Of a stretch of 64,000 nucleotides of DNA, positions 51,237-62,600 are shown piece by piece; positions within the stretch are counted from its first letter, which is position 1, and each line of letters starts with the position of its first letter. Position numbers and translations under genes: made by a program. Source of the stretch: Pseudaquabacterium inlustre (GTDB lineage Bacteria > Pseudomonadota > Gammaproteobacteria > Burkholderiales > Burkholderiaceae_C); assembly GCF_038066595.1 (NCBI RefSeq), contig NZ_JBBUTH010000001.1:1022127-1086126 (forward strand), written 5' to 3'. The notes below the pieces were generated by a model, which worked only from the letters and a program-made list of their open reading frames with translations, did not search any database and was not told where the DNA came from.

Positions 51237-52604
51237 TCACTCCAGGTTCAGCGCCGGCAGCAGGCCACCGGTCAGCGACAGCTGACGCAGGCGCGCCTGC
51301 AGCAGGCGGTGCGACTGCTCGACGCGGCGCTGCTCGGCATTGAAGCGGCTGTCATGCAACTGCACCAGCTGCGCCAGCGTGCGGCGGCCGGCCTCGAACT
51401 GCAGCTCGCCGGCGCGCACCAGCGCGTCGTACTGCGCGATCTGGCGCTCGATCTGGGCCACGGCGCGCTCGGACTGCGCGATGCGCGGCGGCAGGCTGGC
51501 CAGCTCGGACTGCGCGGCGCGCAGCACGCGCTCGGCCTCGGCCTCGGCCGCCTCGGCGCGGCGCTCGCCCTCGGCGCGGCGGGCGAAGTTCTCGCCGGCC
51601 ACCGGGAAGTCCCAGCGCGCGCTCAGCGTCCAGCCGAAGCGCTCGGTGGTGGTGCTGGCCGGTGTGGTGTGGTCGGCCAGGCGCTGGCGGTACTCCAGGT
51701 CGACCTTGGGCGCCACCAGCGAGACCATCGGCCGCACGCGCTCACGGGCGCCCTGGGCCCGCTCGCGCGCGGCCGCCACCAGGCCGCTGCGCGCCTCCAC
51801 GCTGGCACCCGGCGGCGGCAGGGCCACCGGCACGGCCTCGCGCAGTTCGCTGCCGGTCAGCGTGGCCAGGCGCTCGCGCGCGCTCACCAGATCGGCCAGC
51901 AGCTGCTCGTGCGCCACCTCGGCATCCAGCAGCGAGGCCTGGGCCTGCTGCAGGTCGGCATCGGACACCTTGCCGGCCTGGTTCTGGCGGCCCACCTGCT
52001 GCACCAGCTGACGCACGGCGTCCAGCCGCCGCTGCGAATGCGGCACCACCAGCTGCACGCGCAGCAGCTCGATGTAGGACTCGCCGATGCGCTCGGCCGT
52101 CTCCTCGCGGGCGCGGCGCATGTCCTCGGTGGCCGCGGCCAGGTCGCGGCTGGCGCCACGCAGTTCGGCGGCGTCGTTGCCGAAGTTGTAGAGGTTCCAG
52201 CGGATGCTGGCCTCGGTGCGGTCGGTGCGGCGGTCGAAGGGCAGGTTGCTGCCGAACAGGCTTTCCTCGGTGACGTTGGCGCTGCCGCGCGTGCTGCTGA
52301 CCCCCACCGTGGGCCACAGCCGCGACTGGGCCTGCCTGCGCCGCTCGTCGGTGGCCTGCAGCAAGGCGCCCTGCACGCGCACCGCCGGGTCCTGCGACAG
52401 CACGCGCGCCACCATCGCCGCCAGCGATTCGGCCGGCGGCGTGGCCGCGAGCGGGGCGGCCGGCGCCGCCGCCTGGGCGCGCACGCCCGGCGCCACGCCG
52501 GCCAGCGCGATCGCCAGGGCGATCACCAGCCCTGGCGCCGATCGGGCGGACAAGGGCGACGCCGGCACGCCAACGCGTGCCGGAAGACGACTGTGACGGC
52601 TCAT
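51237..52604 (-). CDS. TolC-family outer-membrane channel of type I secretion
   Basis: A 455-residue outer-membrane efflux protein: signal peptide (about 1-44), then the two coiled-coil repeats of the TolC fold (LAAMVARVLSQDPAVRVQGALLQATDERRRQAQSRLWPTV; RRLDAVRQLVQQVGRQNQAGKVSDADLQQAQASLLDAEV; AQIERQIAQYDALVRAGELQFEAGRRTLAQLVQLHDSRFNAEQRRVE). The last block, with QFEAGRRTLAQLVQL, is typical of channels of the LapE/TolC type used by adhesin exporters. Its start overlaps the hlyD-like stop by 4 bp. Last gene of the adhesin-secretion operon. Confidence 0.92.
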   Translation of the reverse strand: MSRHSRLPARVGVPASPLSARSAPGLVIALAIALAGVAPGVRAQAAAPAAPLAATPPAESLAAMVARVLSQDPAVRVQGALLQATDERRRQAQSRLWPTVGVSSTRGSANVTEESLFGSNLPFDRRTDRTEASIRWNLYNFGNDAAELRGASRDLAAATEDMRRAREETAERIGESYIELLRVQLVVPHSQRRLDAVRQLVQQVGRQNQAGKVSDADLQQAQASLLDAEVAHEQLLADLVSARERLATLTGSELREAVPVALPPPGASVEARSGLVAAARERAQGARERVRPMVSLVAPKVDLEYRQRLADHTTPASTTTERFGWTLSARWDFPVAGENFARRAEGERRAEAAEAEAERVLRAAQSELASLPPRIAQSERAVAQIERQIAQYDALVRAGELQFEAGRRTLAQLVQLHDSRFNAEQRRVEQSHRLLQARLRQLSLTGGLLPALNLE

Positions 52605-53920
52605 CGTTCCTGCAAAGCTCCCTGGATACCGCGCAGCACCGGCTTGAACAGGTACTGCAGCACGCTGCGCTGCCCCGTGAGGATGCCCACGTCGCAGGGC
52701 ATGCCCGGCGTGATGGGCAGGGGCTTGCCGTGCAGCTTGATCTGGTCGCGCGCCGCGGTGAGCTGCACCTCGAAGTACGACTCGCCCTTCTCATCGACGA
52801 TGGCGTCGGCGCCCACGCGTTCCACCTGCGCCTCCAGCGCGCCGTAGGTGCCCGAGTCGTAGGTGAGCATCTTCACCTGGGCCTTCTGGCCGGCGCGGAT
52901 GAAACCGATGTCGGCCGGCTTGACGCGAGCGCTGAGCTGCAGGCGGGCCTCGTCGGGCACCACCTCCAGCACCGCCTTGCCCGGCTGGGCCACACCGCCC
53001 AGCGTGTTGACCAGCACGCGGTTGACCACGCCGTCCATCGGCGAGACCAGCTCGCGGCGATCGGCGCGGTCCTGCTTGCCGCCGATGGCAGCCCCCAGCG
53101 TGGCCACCTTCACCTCGTACTCGGCGCGCTGCGTGCCCCATTGCGCCTTGGCGCGGGCCTCGGCCTCGGTGGCCTGGGCCTGGGCCTCGGCCAGACCGGC
53201 GCGCAGGCGCGGCAGCGACTGGCGCAGCGAATCGAGCTCGGTGCGCGCCTGCAGCAGGCGCTGCTGGGCCGAGAGGTAGTCGGCCCGGGCCCCGGCGCCT
53301 TCCTTGAACAGGCGCTCCTCGATCGCGAAGGACTCCTCGGCCACCTTCACCGAGGCCTGCAGCGAGCCGATGCGCGCCTCGGCCTCGGCCAGTTCGCCGC
53401 GGCGGCGGGCCGTGCCCTCGCGCGCGGCCGCCAGGCTGGACTGGTGCTCGCGCTGGGCGTCGCGCCACAGCTGGGTTTCCTTCTCCACCAGGGCCGGTGC
53501 CTCGCGGCGCAGCTCGTCGTCGAAGCGCGGCGCGCCACCGCTGATCAGCGCCTCGGCGCGGGCCCGGGCGGCCAGCGCGGCCAGGCGCTGCTGGCGGCTC
53601 TCGTCGACATCGGCGGTGGCCTGGGCGGTGTCCAGCCGGGCCAGCACCTGGCCCTTCTTCACCCGCTCGCCCGGCGCCACCAGCAGCTCCTTGACGATGC
53701 CGCCTTCCAGGCTCTGCACCTCCTGCAGCCGGCTGGGCGGCACCACCACGCCGCGGGCCTGGGTGGCCACGTCCAGCTCGGCCAGCGCGGCCCAGCCGAT
53801 CAGCGTGGCCGTGAACACCACCAGCAGGGCCACCACGGCCAGCACCGTGCGGCGCGGGCCCTGGTCGGGGTCGGGATGCGGCGTCGACAGCGGACGCAGG
53901 GCGATCGCGTGGCCGCTCAT
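52601..53920 (-). CDS. HlyD-family type I secretion adaptor
   Basis: A 439-residue membrane-fusion protein: one N-terminal membrane helix (about 25-48), a biotinyl-lipoyl-like hairpin (VVVPPSRLQEVQSLEGGIVKELLVAPGERVKKGQVLARLD), a long periplasmic coiled coil, and the C-terminal beta-barrel with LSARVKPADIGFIRAGQKAQVKMLTYDSGTYGALEAQVERVGADA and TPGMPCDVGILTGQRSVLQYLFKPV. It links the ABC exporter to the TolC-like channel. The start codon shares one base with the stop of the exporter gene, so translation is probably coupled. Confidence 0.94.
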   Translation of the reverse strand: MSGHAIALRPLSTPHPDPDQGPRRTVLAVVALLVVFTATLIGWAALAELDVATQARGVVVPPSRLQEVQSLEGGIVKELLVAPGERVKKGQVLARLDTAQATADVDESRQQRLAALAARARAEALISGGAPRFDDELRREAPALVEKETQLWRDAQREHQSSLAAAREGTARRRGELAEAEARIGSLQASVKVAEESFAIEERLFKEGAGARADYLSAQQRLLQARTELDSLRQSLPRLRAGLAEAQAQATEAEARAKAQWGTQRAEYEVKVATLGAAIGGKQDRADRRELVSPMDGVVNRVLVNTLGGVAQPGKAVLEVVPDEARLQLSARVKPADIGFIRAGQKAQVKMLTYDSGTYGALEAQVERVGADAIVDEKGESYFEVQLTAARDQIKLHGKPLPITPGMPCDVGILTGQRSVLQYLFKPVLRGIQGALQER

Positions 53921-56328
53921 CAGCGCTCTCCCGCCACGGTGCTGTCGCCTCGGCGATCGGGGCTGGGCGCAGCCGGCCGGGCGGCAAAGCCCGCCACGGC
54001 CGCGCCCATGCTGGCGCCCAGGTTCATGCCGGCCCCCGGCGCGGCGGCGCCGGCCACCTTGGGCGGTGCCGCCACGCCCGGCGGCGGCCCGTCGGCCGTA
54101 CCTCGGGCACCGCCCTGGGCCGCCTCGGCCGCGGCACGGGCCGTGGCCGCGCGCGCGGCGGCGGCCGCGTCCTCGGCCTGGCGCTGCGTGCTCAGGGCCT
54201 GCAGCACCTGGTCACGCGGGCCGTCGGCCACGATGCGGCCGCGGTCCATCACCACCAGGCGGTCCACCAGGGCCAGCATGGCCATGCGGTGCGTGACCAG
54301 CACGATGGTGGTGTCCTTCAGGCCGCGCATGCGCTCGATGAGCTTCTGCTCGCTGGCCGGGTCGACCATCGAGCTGGGCTCGTCCATCAGCACCAGGCGC
54401 GGCTTGTTCAGCAGTGCGCGGGCGATGGCCACGCTCTGGCGCTGGCCGCCCGACAGGCGCTCGCCGCGCTCGCCCACCTGGGTGCCCACGCCCTCGGGCA
54501 GCTGGGCCACGATCTCGTCCAGCCCGGCGATGCGCGCCGCCTCCAGCAGGCGGGTGTCGTCGGGTCGCACGCGGCCGAGCTCGATGTTCTCGCGCAGCGT
54601 GCCGTGGAACAGCGTCACGTCCTGCGGCACGTAGCCGATCTGGCGGCGCATCGACAGCGGCTCGAGCTGGGTGTTGACCAGGTTGTCCAGCAGCACGCTG
54701 CCGGCGGTGGGCGCGTACTGGTTCAGGATCAGCTTGAGCAGCGTGCTCTTGCCCGAGCCCAGCTTGCCGATGATGCCCACGCGCTCGCCAGCGCGGATGC
54801 GCAGCGAGACGCGCTCGACCACCGGCGGCTGGTCGGGGTAGGCGAAGCTGACGTCGCGGAACTCCACCTGGCCGCTCAGCGGCGGCGCCTGCAGCGCCCC
54901 GGGCACCTCGTCGGTGGGCGCGTTCATGATCTTGTCCAGCGCCTGGTAGCTCATCTTGGTCTGCTCCCAGCGCACGATCAGGCTGGCGATCTGCGCCACC
55001 GGCCCCAGCGCACGGCTGGTGAGCATGCTCACGCCGATGATCTGGCCCAGCGTGATGGCCTGCTCGGCCACCATCACCGAGCCGGCGGCCACCACCGCCA
55101 CTGTGGACAGGCCCATCACCGCGGCATTGCCGTAGTTGATGCGGGCCATGATCTCGCGGGTCTGCAGGTTGTTCTCGGCGATGGCCTGGGTCAGGCCCTC
55201 CCACTTGCGCCGGCTCCAGGCCTCGGCGCCGATGGCCTTGACCGTGTCCAGCCCATTCATGGTCTCGAACAGGTGGGCGGTGCGCTGCGAGCTCTCGCGC
55301 ATCGACTCGTTGACCTTGCGCGACAGCGGCCCACGCGCCAGGAAGCTGATGCCCAGCAGCAGCGGGATGCAGGCCACCGTCACCCAGCCGAGCTTGCCAC
55401 CCACCAGGAAGATGATGGCCAGGTACAGCAGCATGAACGGCAGATCACCCAGCACCGTGAGCGTGGTGGTGGTGAAGAAGTCGCGCACCGATTCGAAGTC
55501 GCGCACGGTGTTGGCCAGCACGCCACCCGACGCGGGCCGGCTGGACGCGCGCAGCTTCAGGCACTGCGCGAAGATGCGCGCCGACAGCGCCACGTCGATG
55601 CGGCGCGCGGCCGTCTCGAGCAGGTGGCTGCGCATCAGCTTCATCACGAATTCGAACGCGATCAGCAGCAGCACGCCGGTGGTCAGCACCGCCAGGCTGC
55701 CCAGCGCGTTGTTCGGGATCACGCGGTCGTAAACCGCCATCGAATAGAACGGCACCAGCGCGCCGAAGATGTTCAGCGCCACCGTGCCGGCCAGGGCCCA
55801 GTGGTAGATCCACTGGTTGCGGCGGAACACGCCCCAGAACCAGCGCGCCGGCTCGGGCAGCGCGTACAGCAGGCTGCGCTGGTCGAAGAACAGGCGCGGG
55901 CGCACCGCATACCAGCGCGCGCCGGGCGCCTCGGACGCCAGCGCCGCGGCATCCAGCCAGGTGGTGCCCTGGATGCCGGTGAGCTGGCACTCGAAGCGGC
56001 CGTCCTTCATGGCCACCACGGCCACCGTGGCGCCGCCGGCACCCACCAGCAGCGCCGGCAGCTCGGTGGGCTTGCGGTGCTTGCCCGCCGACAGCGGCGA
56101 GCCCACCAGGCCGGCATTGGCCAGAAGGCGGCGCAGCACCTCGGGGTCGATGTCGCCGTGGCGCGAGGTGTCCTGGCCGGCCAGCGTGTCGCGCAGCCGC
56201 TCCAGTTGCACCGAGGTGCCGAGCAGCTGCGCCAGGAACAGCACGCTCTCGTGCACCGGCACCGGGCTCAGCTGCTGCGTGTCACCGTCGACATCGGACG
56301 ACAGCGACGGTGGGCTGGGGTGGTTCAT
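53920..56328 (-). CDS. Type I secretion ABC exporter (LapB-like)
   Basis: An 802-residue exporter. The N-terminal about 140 residues form a C39-like domain without the catalytic cysteine, as in RTX adhesin exporters that do not cleave a leader; then six membrane helices (about 165-440) and an ATPase with Walker A GKLGSGKST (about 522), signature LSGGQ (about 624) and Walker B LVLMDEPSS (about 648). After the ATPase there is an unusual tail of about 90 residues rich in Ala/Gly/Pro/Arg. The gene lies directly downstream of the giant surface-protein gene, its probable substrate. Confidence 0.93.
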   Translation of the reverse strand: MNHPSPPSLSSDVDGDTQQLSPVPVHESVLFLAQLLGTSVQLERLRDTLAGQDTSRHGDIDPEVLRRLLANAGLVGSPLSAGKHRKPTELPALLVGAGGATVAVVAMKDGRFECQLTGIQGTTWLDAAALASEAPGARWYAVRPRLFFDQRSLLYALPEPARWFWGVFRRNQWIYHWALAGTVALNIFGALVPFYSMAVYDRVIPNNALGSLAVLTTGVLLLIAFEFVMKLMRSHLLETAARRIDVALSARIFAQCLKLRASSRPASGGVLANTVRDFESVRDFFTTTTLTVLGDLPFMLLYLAIIFLVGGKLGWVTVACIPLLLGISFLARGPLSRKVNESMRESSQRTAHLFETMNGLDTVKAIGAEAWSRRKWEGLTQAIAENNLQTREIMARINYGNAAVMGLSTVAVVAAGSVMVAEQAITLGQIIGVSMLTSRALGPVAQIASLIVRWEQTKMSYQALDKIMNAPTDEVPGALQAPPLSGQVEFRDVSFAYPDQPPVVERVSLRIRAGERVGIIGKLGSGKSTLLKLILNQYAPTAGSVLLDNLVNTQLEPLSMRRQIGYVPQDVTLFHGTLRENIELGRVRPDDTRLLEAARIAGLDEIVAQLPEGVGTQVGERGERLSGGQRQSVAIARALLNKPRLVLMDEPSSMVDPASEQKLIERMRGLKDTTIVLVTHRMAMLALVDRLVVMDRGRIVADGPRDQVLQALSTQRQAEDAAAAARAATARAAAEAAQGGARGTADGPPPGVAAPPKVAGAAAPGAGMNLGASMGAAVAGFAARPAAPSPDRRGDSTVAGER

Positions 56329-56539
56329 GGTCGGCGGCGTGTACGGCAGGAAAGGGTCGGGCCCGGGACTGCGGATCAGGCCCGGCGCTGCGCAGCAACC
56401 GGCGCATCGGAACCGTTATCGGAGATTCTGGCCGCGGCTTGACCGGATCGGCCCACAACCTGGCTTTTCCAGGGGCGGCGCGCCCGGTTCGCGCGCAGCA
56501 TTGCCCGGTCCGCCACGCCCGGCCTGCCTGAAGCGAGAC

Positions 56540-56572
56540 GCGCCACGAGCCCCGGCAGGGGCCGCGTGGCGC
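56540..56572. other. Hairpin in the gap between surface-protein and exporter genes
   Basis: GCGCCACG (56540-56547) pairs with CGTGGCGC (56565-56572), enclosing an inner CCCC with GGGG stem around GGCA. No T-run follows on the minus strand. It may lower read-through from the substrate gene into the exporter genes or stabilise the mRNA end. Nothing else recognisable in 56329-56626. Confidence 0.4.
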
Positions 56573-56626
56573 GGCGGCAGGCCACCGCGGCGGCCGGTGG
56601 CGGCCGTCGCGGCAGTCGGCGTGGGG

Positions 56627-59600
56627 TCAGGCCGAGTGGCTCTGGTGGCATTGCTCCTGGGCCAGGCTGGCCAGCTTGCGCAGCGTCTCGGCGGCATCGC
56701 CGGCGCAGCTGCCCGTGTCGGCCGTGGCCGCCAGGGTGCTGGCCGCGGCCGGCGCGACGGTGCTGGTGCCCAGCACGGCGTCCAGCGAGGTGTCGTCGCC
56801 GAGCAGCTGGGCGATCGTGGGCAGGTCCACACCGGCGGCCTGGGCGTCCTCGGCCGACACGTTGAAGTACACGTCGGTCATGTCGGCGCTGCGGCCGTCG
56901 GCCATCGTGGCCGAGCTGCGCTCGAGGTGCAGGTTGCCCTGCGCGTCGAGGAAGGGCAGCTCGGTGTAGCCCACGGTCAGCGCGGCCACCCCGGCCTGCG
57001 CCAGCGTCAGCAGTTCGCCGGCATCGGTCTGGTGGTTGCCGTTGGCATCCTGCCAGACACGCAGGTCGGCAAAGCCGGCATCGCTGGCGTTCACCTGGCC
57101 ATCGCCGTTGCTGTCGTAGCTGGCCAGCTGCGCGAAGCCCGCGCCCTTGGCCGTGCCGCCGAACAGCTCGGAGATGTCGTCGATCTGGCCGTTGCCGTTC
57201 TTGTCCACGGCCAGGAAGCCGTCGCCGCCCGAGATCCAGCCCGACTTGACGGCGGTGCCGTTGCCGAACAGGTCGAAGGTGGCGTCCGACGCCGAGCGCG
57301 CCACGGTCTGGATGCCGTTGCCGTCCAGGTCGATCACGATCGGCGTGATGCCGGCGTCCTTGGTCATGTCGGCCTGGCCCGAGACCAGCGTGAACGCCGA
57401 GGTGCGGGTCACGTTGGTCGTGGCCACGCCGTCACCGGCCACATCGGAGTCGATGCCGTCGTTGGTGCCGTAGTCCTTGACCGCCCACTTCCACGCGCTC
57501 ATGTTGTAGCCGGCGCCACCGTTGTTGCCCCAGTAGCTGTTCATGAAGACCACGTTGGTCTTGTCGAACTGCAGCATGTAGGTGCCGGGGTTCAGGTTGG
57601 CGAACAGGTAGTTGCCGCTGCTGTTGGTGGTGGTGGTGGCCAGCACCGTGGTGCCGGTGGCGTCCAGCAGCTGCACCTTGATGCCGCCGATGCCGCCCTC
57701 GCCCACGTCCTGCACGTTGTTGTGGTTCCAGTCCTCCCACACCTTGTCGCCCACGCTCACCTTGCGGTAGGCACCGGCGTCGACGGTCATCTTCTGCTCG
57801 CCGGCGGCCAGCGTGATGACGTCGGTGCTGCCGTCGGCATTGACGTCGGAGTCCTTGCCGTCGTTCGTGCCCTGGTCCTTCTTGGTGACGTACCAGCCGG
57901 TGTTGGTGCTGTCACCGAAGTACAGCTGGTACTTGCCGGCGTCCAGGTCCTTGAACTCGTAGAAGCCGTTGGTGCCGGTGTAGGTGACCGAGGTGATGTC
58001 GTCCTGGGTGCCGAAGGTGCCGTCGGTGCCCGCGCCCTTGAGCGTGACCTTCACGCCCGACAGGCCGCCTTCGCCGGCATCCTGGATGCCGTTGTAGTTG
58101 CAGTCCTCCCAGACACGGTCGCCGATGGCGCCCTTGGCCACGGTGGAACCCACGCCGGTGTAGTAGGCCGCGTCGTTGTCGGTGACCTTGGTGACGCCAC
58201 CCAGCGCATCGACCGCCGTGACGGTGCCGATGTTCTTGATGGTGCCGGCCGAGGCCACTTCGGTGGCGGTGTAGGTCCAGGCCTCGTTGGTGTCCAGCAG
58301 GCCGTCGTTGTCGGTGTCGCCGCTGACGTACGTGACGCTGGCGATGCGGTCGTCGGTCAGCACCACGTTCTTCAGCGCGTTGTCACCGGTGTTGCGCACG
58401 ATGTAGGTGAAGGTGACGGTGCTGCCGGTGTTGACTTCCAGCCCCGGAGGCGCGTCGGCGTCGTAGAGCTGGCGGTCGACCGTGCAGCTGTAGCTGGTCT
58501 TGGTGGTGTTCCAGTCGCAGCCACGCTCGTTCTCGCTGGAGAAGGCGTTGCAGGTCTCGTCGTATTTGGTGCTGCTCAGGGCGTACTTGGTCTGGGCGCA
58601 CACCTGCTCGGTGGTGTAGGCGTAGTCCACCTTGCCATGGCACGAGTTCAGGTAGGCCGACACGCACTCGCGCATCAGCTTCTCGAGCGCGGTGGTGCCG
58701 GTGCCGCACAGCACCTGCCAGATGGTCTGGGTGCCGCCGGTGCAGTTCACGCCGAACAGCTGGTTGAAGGTGGTGCTGGACTTGCAGCCCGTGCCCGACC
58801 AGCTGTAGTCGTTCAGCGACGAATCCCACACGCGGCAGTTCTTCCACCAGGTGACCGAGGCGCCTTCGCCGCCGCAGTTGTTGGTGGTGGTCACCTTGTT
58901 GCCGGAGACGTACTTCTCGACATCGACCGCCACCTTGTACAGGCCGGCGTCGACCGTGAGGTTCTGCTGGCCCGCGGTCAGCGTGATCTCGGCCGTGGTG
59001 CCGGTGGTCACGTTGGCGTCGCTGTCCTTGGCGTCGGTGGTGCCGGCGGCGTCCTGCTTGGTGATGGCGTAGCCGGCCGGCTCGTCGAAGGTGACGGTGT
59101 ACTTGCCGGCGTTGAGGTCCTTGAACAGGTACGAACCGTCGGCCGCCGTGGTGGTGGTGGCGGTGATGTCGTCGGCCGTGTTGAACTGACCGTCCACGCC
59201 AGCGCCCTTGAGCGTGACCTTCACGCCGGCCAGGCCGACTTCACCGGTGTCCTGCACGCCGTTGGCATTGCAGTCGTACCAGACCTTGTCGCCCAGCGAG
59301 GCCTTGTTCACCGTCGAGTTGATGCCGGTGTAGTACGCGGCATCGTTGTCGGTGACCTGGGCACTGCCGATCGCATCGACGGCCGTGACCGTGCCGATGT
59401 TCTTGATCGTGCCGGTCTGCGCCACCTCGGTGGCCTTGTAGACCCAGCTCTCGCCCACGTCCAGCAGGCCGTCGTTGTCGGTGTCGCCGCTGAGGTAGGT
59501 GACGGTGGCAATGCGGTCGTCGGTGACCTGCACGTTCTTCAGCGCGACATCACCGGTGTTCTTCACGATGTAGGTGAAGGTGACGGTGCTGCCGGTGACC

Positions 59601-62600
59601 ACCTCCAGGCCCGGAGGCGTGTCGGCGTCGTACAGCTGGGTGTCGACCGTGCTGGTGTAGCAGGTCTTGGTCGTGGCCCAGTCGCAGCCCTTGTCGTTCT
59701 CGTACTTGAAGGCGTTGCAGGTGTCGTCGTAGCGGCCGCAGGACAGCGCGTTGCGCACCTCGGCGCACACCTGGTCCTTGGTGTAGGCGTAGTTCACGCC
59801 GTTGTGGCACGCGTTCAGGTAGGCCGAGACGCATTCGCGCATCAGCTTCTCGAGGCTGGTGGTGCCGGTGCCGCACAGCACGTCGTAGATCGACTTGCTG
59901 CCGGCGCTGATGTTGCAGCCGAAGATGCTGTTGAAGCTTTCCTTGCCGGTGCAGCCGCTGATGCCGCCCCAGCCGGTGGGCGTGGTGGTGGTCACCCAGT
60001 TCCACGACCAGCCGTTCCATTGCCACGCGCCGCTGGTGCTGGTGGTGCAGGCCGACTTCCAGTAATCGCAGCCGGCGCCTTCACCACCATTGCTGTTGGT
60101 GTAGGTGCACTTGACGCCGGACACGTACTTCTCGATGTCCACGCCCAGCTTGTAGTTGGCGGTCAGGCCGGCATCGATGGTCAGGTTGTCATCGCAGGTG
60201 CTGACCGTGACCGGTGCCGTCTCGTACACCGTGGTGGTGGTCACCAGGCGCACGTTGTCGATGATGCCGCCCACGCTGTCGTCGTCACCCGCCTGCTCGC
60301 GGAACTCCAGGCGGTCGGCACCGCCGGTGCCCTTGACGGTGAAGTTGTAGGTGGTCAGCGCCGTGCTGGTCGGGTCGATCGTCGCGATCTTGGTGCCGGC
60401 CCAGTACACCTCGACGGTGTTGGTGGCGAGGCTGGTGTTGGCGCGCGCCGCCAGGTCGACCGACAGCTGGTAGGTCTGACCCGCCACGGTGTTGACGTCC
60501 TGGTACAGGCCGCCGGTGGCGCAGTTGTTCGCGTCCAGTTCGACGATCTGCGTGCCGCTGACATTGGTGACGCCGAAGTCGGCGCCACGCGCCACCTCGA
60601 TCTTGTCGCCGCTGCCGGTCCAGCCGGTGATGCTGGCGTACTGGCCCCAGGCCGCCGTCTGGCTCTCGAAGCTGCCGTTGACGATCAGGTTGGTGCTGCC
60701 CTTGACGACCGTGGCCACCACGTCGCTGTCGATCTCGTCGTTGCTGCCCACGTTGGCCGTGGTGTAGCCGTACATCGTCGAGTTGGCCTCGAAGCGCACC
60801 TTGTAGGTGCCGTGCTCCACGTCGGCGAACAGGTAGTTGCCGTTGGCATTGGTGGTGGTGGTGCGCAGCACCGTGTCGTCGGCCGTGCCGATGACGCCGT
60901 CGGCGCCGACACCGATCAGCTTGACGGTGACGCCCGCCACGCCCACCTCGCCGTTGTCCTGCAGGCCGTCCTTGTCGGCATCCAGCCAGACCTTGTCGCC
61001 GAGGTCGACCAGGCAGATCTTCTTCTCGCCGAAGTTGTTCGAGACGCTGGCCTCGCCCGACTTCAGCACGATGGCGCTGATCACGTCGTTGCCCGCGGTG
61101 CCGGTGGTCACGCCACCGATCGTGCCGGCCGTGTCCTTGCCGTCCACATACGTGCCCGGCTGGGTCTCGTTGACCTGGTAGGTGCCGGGGCGCAGGCCAT
61201 TGAAGCTGTAGGCGCCGTTGGCGTCGGTGGTGACCGACAGGTTCACCGCCTGGCCCAGGTCGTTGGTGCCGGTCAGCGTCACGGTGACACCGGCGATGCC
61301 GTTCTCACCGGTGGCCTTGGTGCCGTCGTCGTTGCCGTCTTCGTAGACGAAACCGCTGACCGAGGCCGGCTTGATCTCACCGAAGTTGTTCTCGACGCTC
61401 GCGTCACCCGACTTCAGCGTGATCGCGCTGATCACGTCGTTGCCCGCCGTGCCACCGGTGCTGCCGGCGGTGTCCTTGCCGTCGAGGAAGGTGGACGGCT
61501 GGGTCTCGGCCACCGCGTAGGTGCCCGGACGCAGATTCGCGAAGCTGTAGAAGCCGTTGGCGTCAGTGGTCACCGTGGTGCTCACCGCGTTGCCCAGATC
61601 GTCCGTGCCGGTCAGTTTTACCGACACGCCGGCGATGCCGGTGTCGCCGGTGCGTGCCCCGTCGTTGGCCGCGTCATGGAAGACATAGCCCGACAAGCTG
61701 GCAGACCTGACTTCACCGAAGTTGTTGTTCACACTGCTCTGGCCTGCCGCCAGCGTCACCGCGATGGCGTCGTTGCCCGTCACGGCCTGCGCCGTGCCGC
61801 CCGTGCCGGCCGTGTCGATGCCGTCCAGGTATCCACCCGGCTGGCCTTCCACCACCTTGTAGCTGCCCGGTGCCAGGTTCGCGAAGCTGTAGCTGCCGTC
61901 TGTGCCCGTGGTCGTCGTTGCGACCACCGCACCCGCCGCGTTCAGCAGCGTCACCGTCGCGGTCGCGATCCCGCTCTCGCCCGCAGCGCTGCCGTCGTTG
62001 TTCGCGTCGTAGTAAACCTTGCCGCTGATCGAGGCCGGCAGCAGTTCACCGAAGTTGTTGTTCACGCTGCTCTGGCCCGCCGCCAGCGTCACCGCGATGG
62101 CGTCGTTGCCCGTCACGGCCTGCGCCGTGCCGCCCGTGCCGGCCGTGTCGATGCCGTCCAGGTATCCACCCGGTTGGCCTTCCACCACCTTGTAGCTGCC
62201 CGGTGCCAGGTTCGTGAAGCTGTAGCTGCCGTCTGTGCCCGTGGTCGTCGTTCCAACCACCGCACCCGCCGCGTTCAGCAGCGTCACCGTCACGGTCGCG
62301 ATCCCGCTCTCGCCCGCAGCGCTGCCGTCGTTGTTCGCGTCGTAGTAAACCTTGCCGCTGATCGAGGCCGGCAGCAGTTCACCGAAGTTGTTGTTCACGC
62401 TGCTCTGGCCTGCCGCCAGCGTCACCGCGATGGCGTCGTTGCCCGTCACGGCCTGCGCCGTGCCGCCCGTGCCGGCCGTGTCGATGCCGTCCAGGTATCC
62501 ACCCGGTTGGCCTTCCACCACCTTGTAGCTGCCCGGTGCCAGGTTCGCGAAGCTGTAGCTGCCGTCTGTGCCCGTGGTCGTCGTTGCGACCACCGCACCC

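Noticed and set aside
56627..57355. C-terminal region of the surface protein as RTX nonapeptide repeats
   Set aside because: The Asp-rich loops follow EF-hand/dockerin-like spacing (DxDGNGxx), not the GGxGxDxux pattern.
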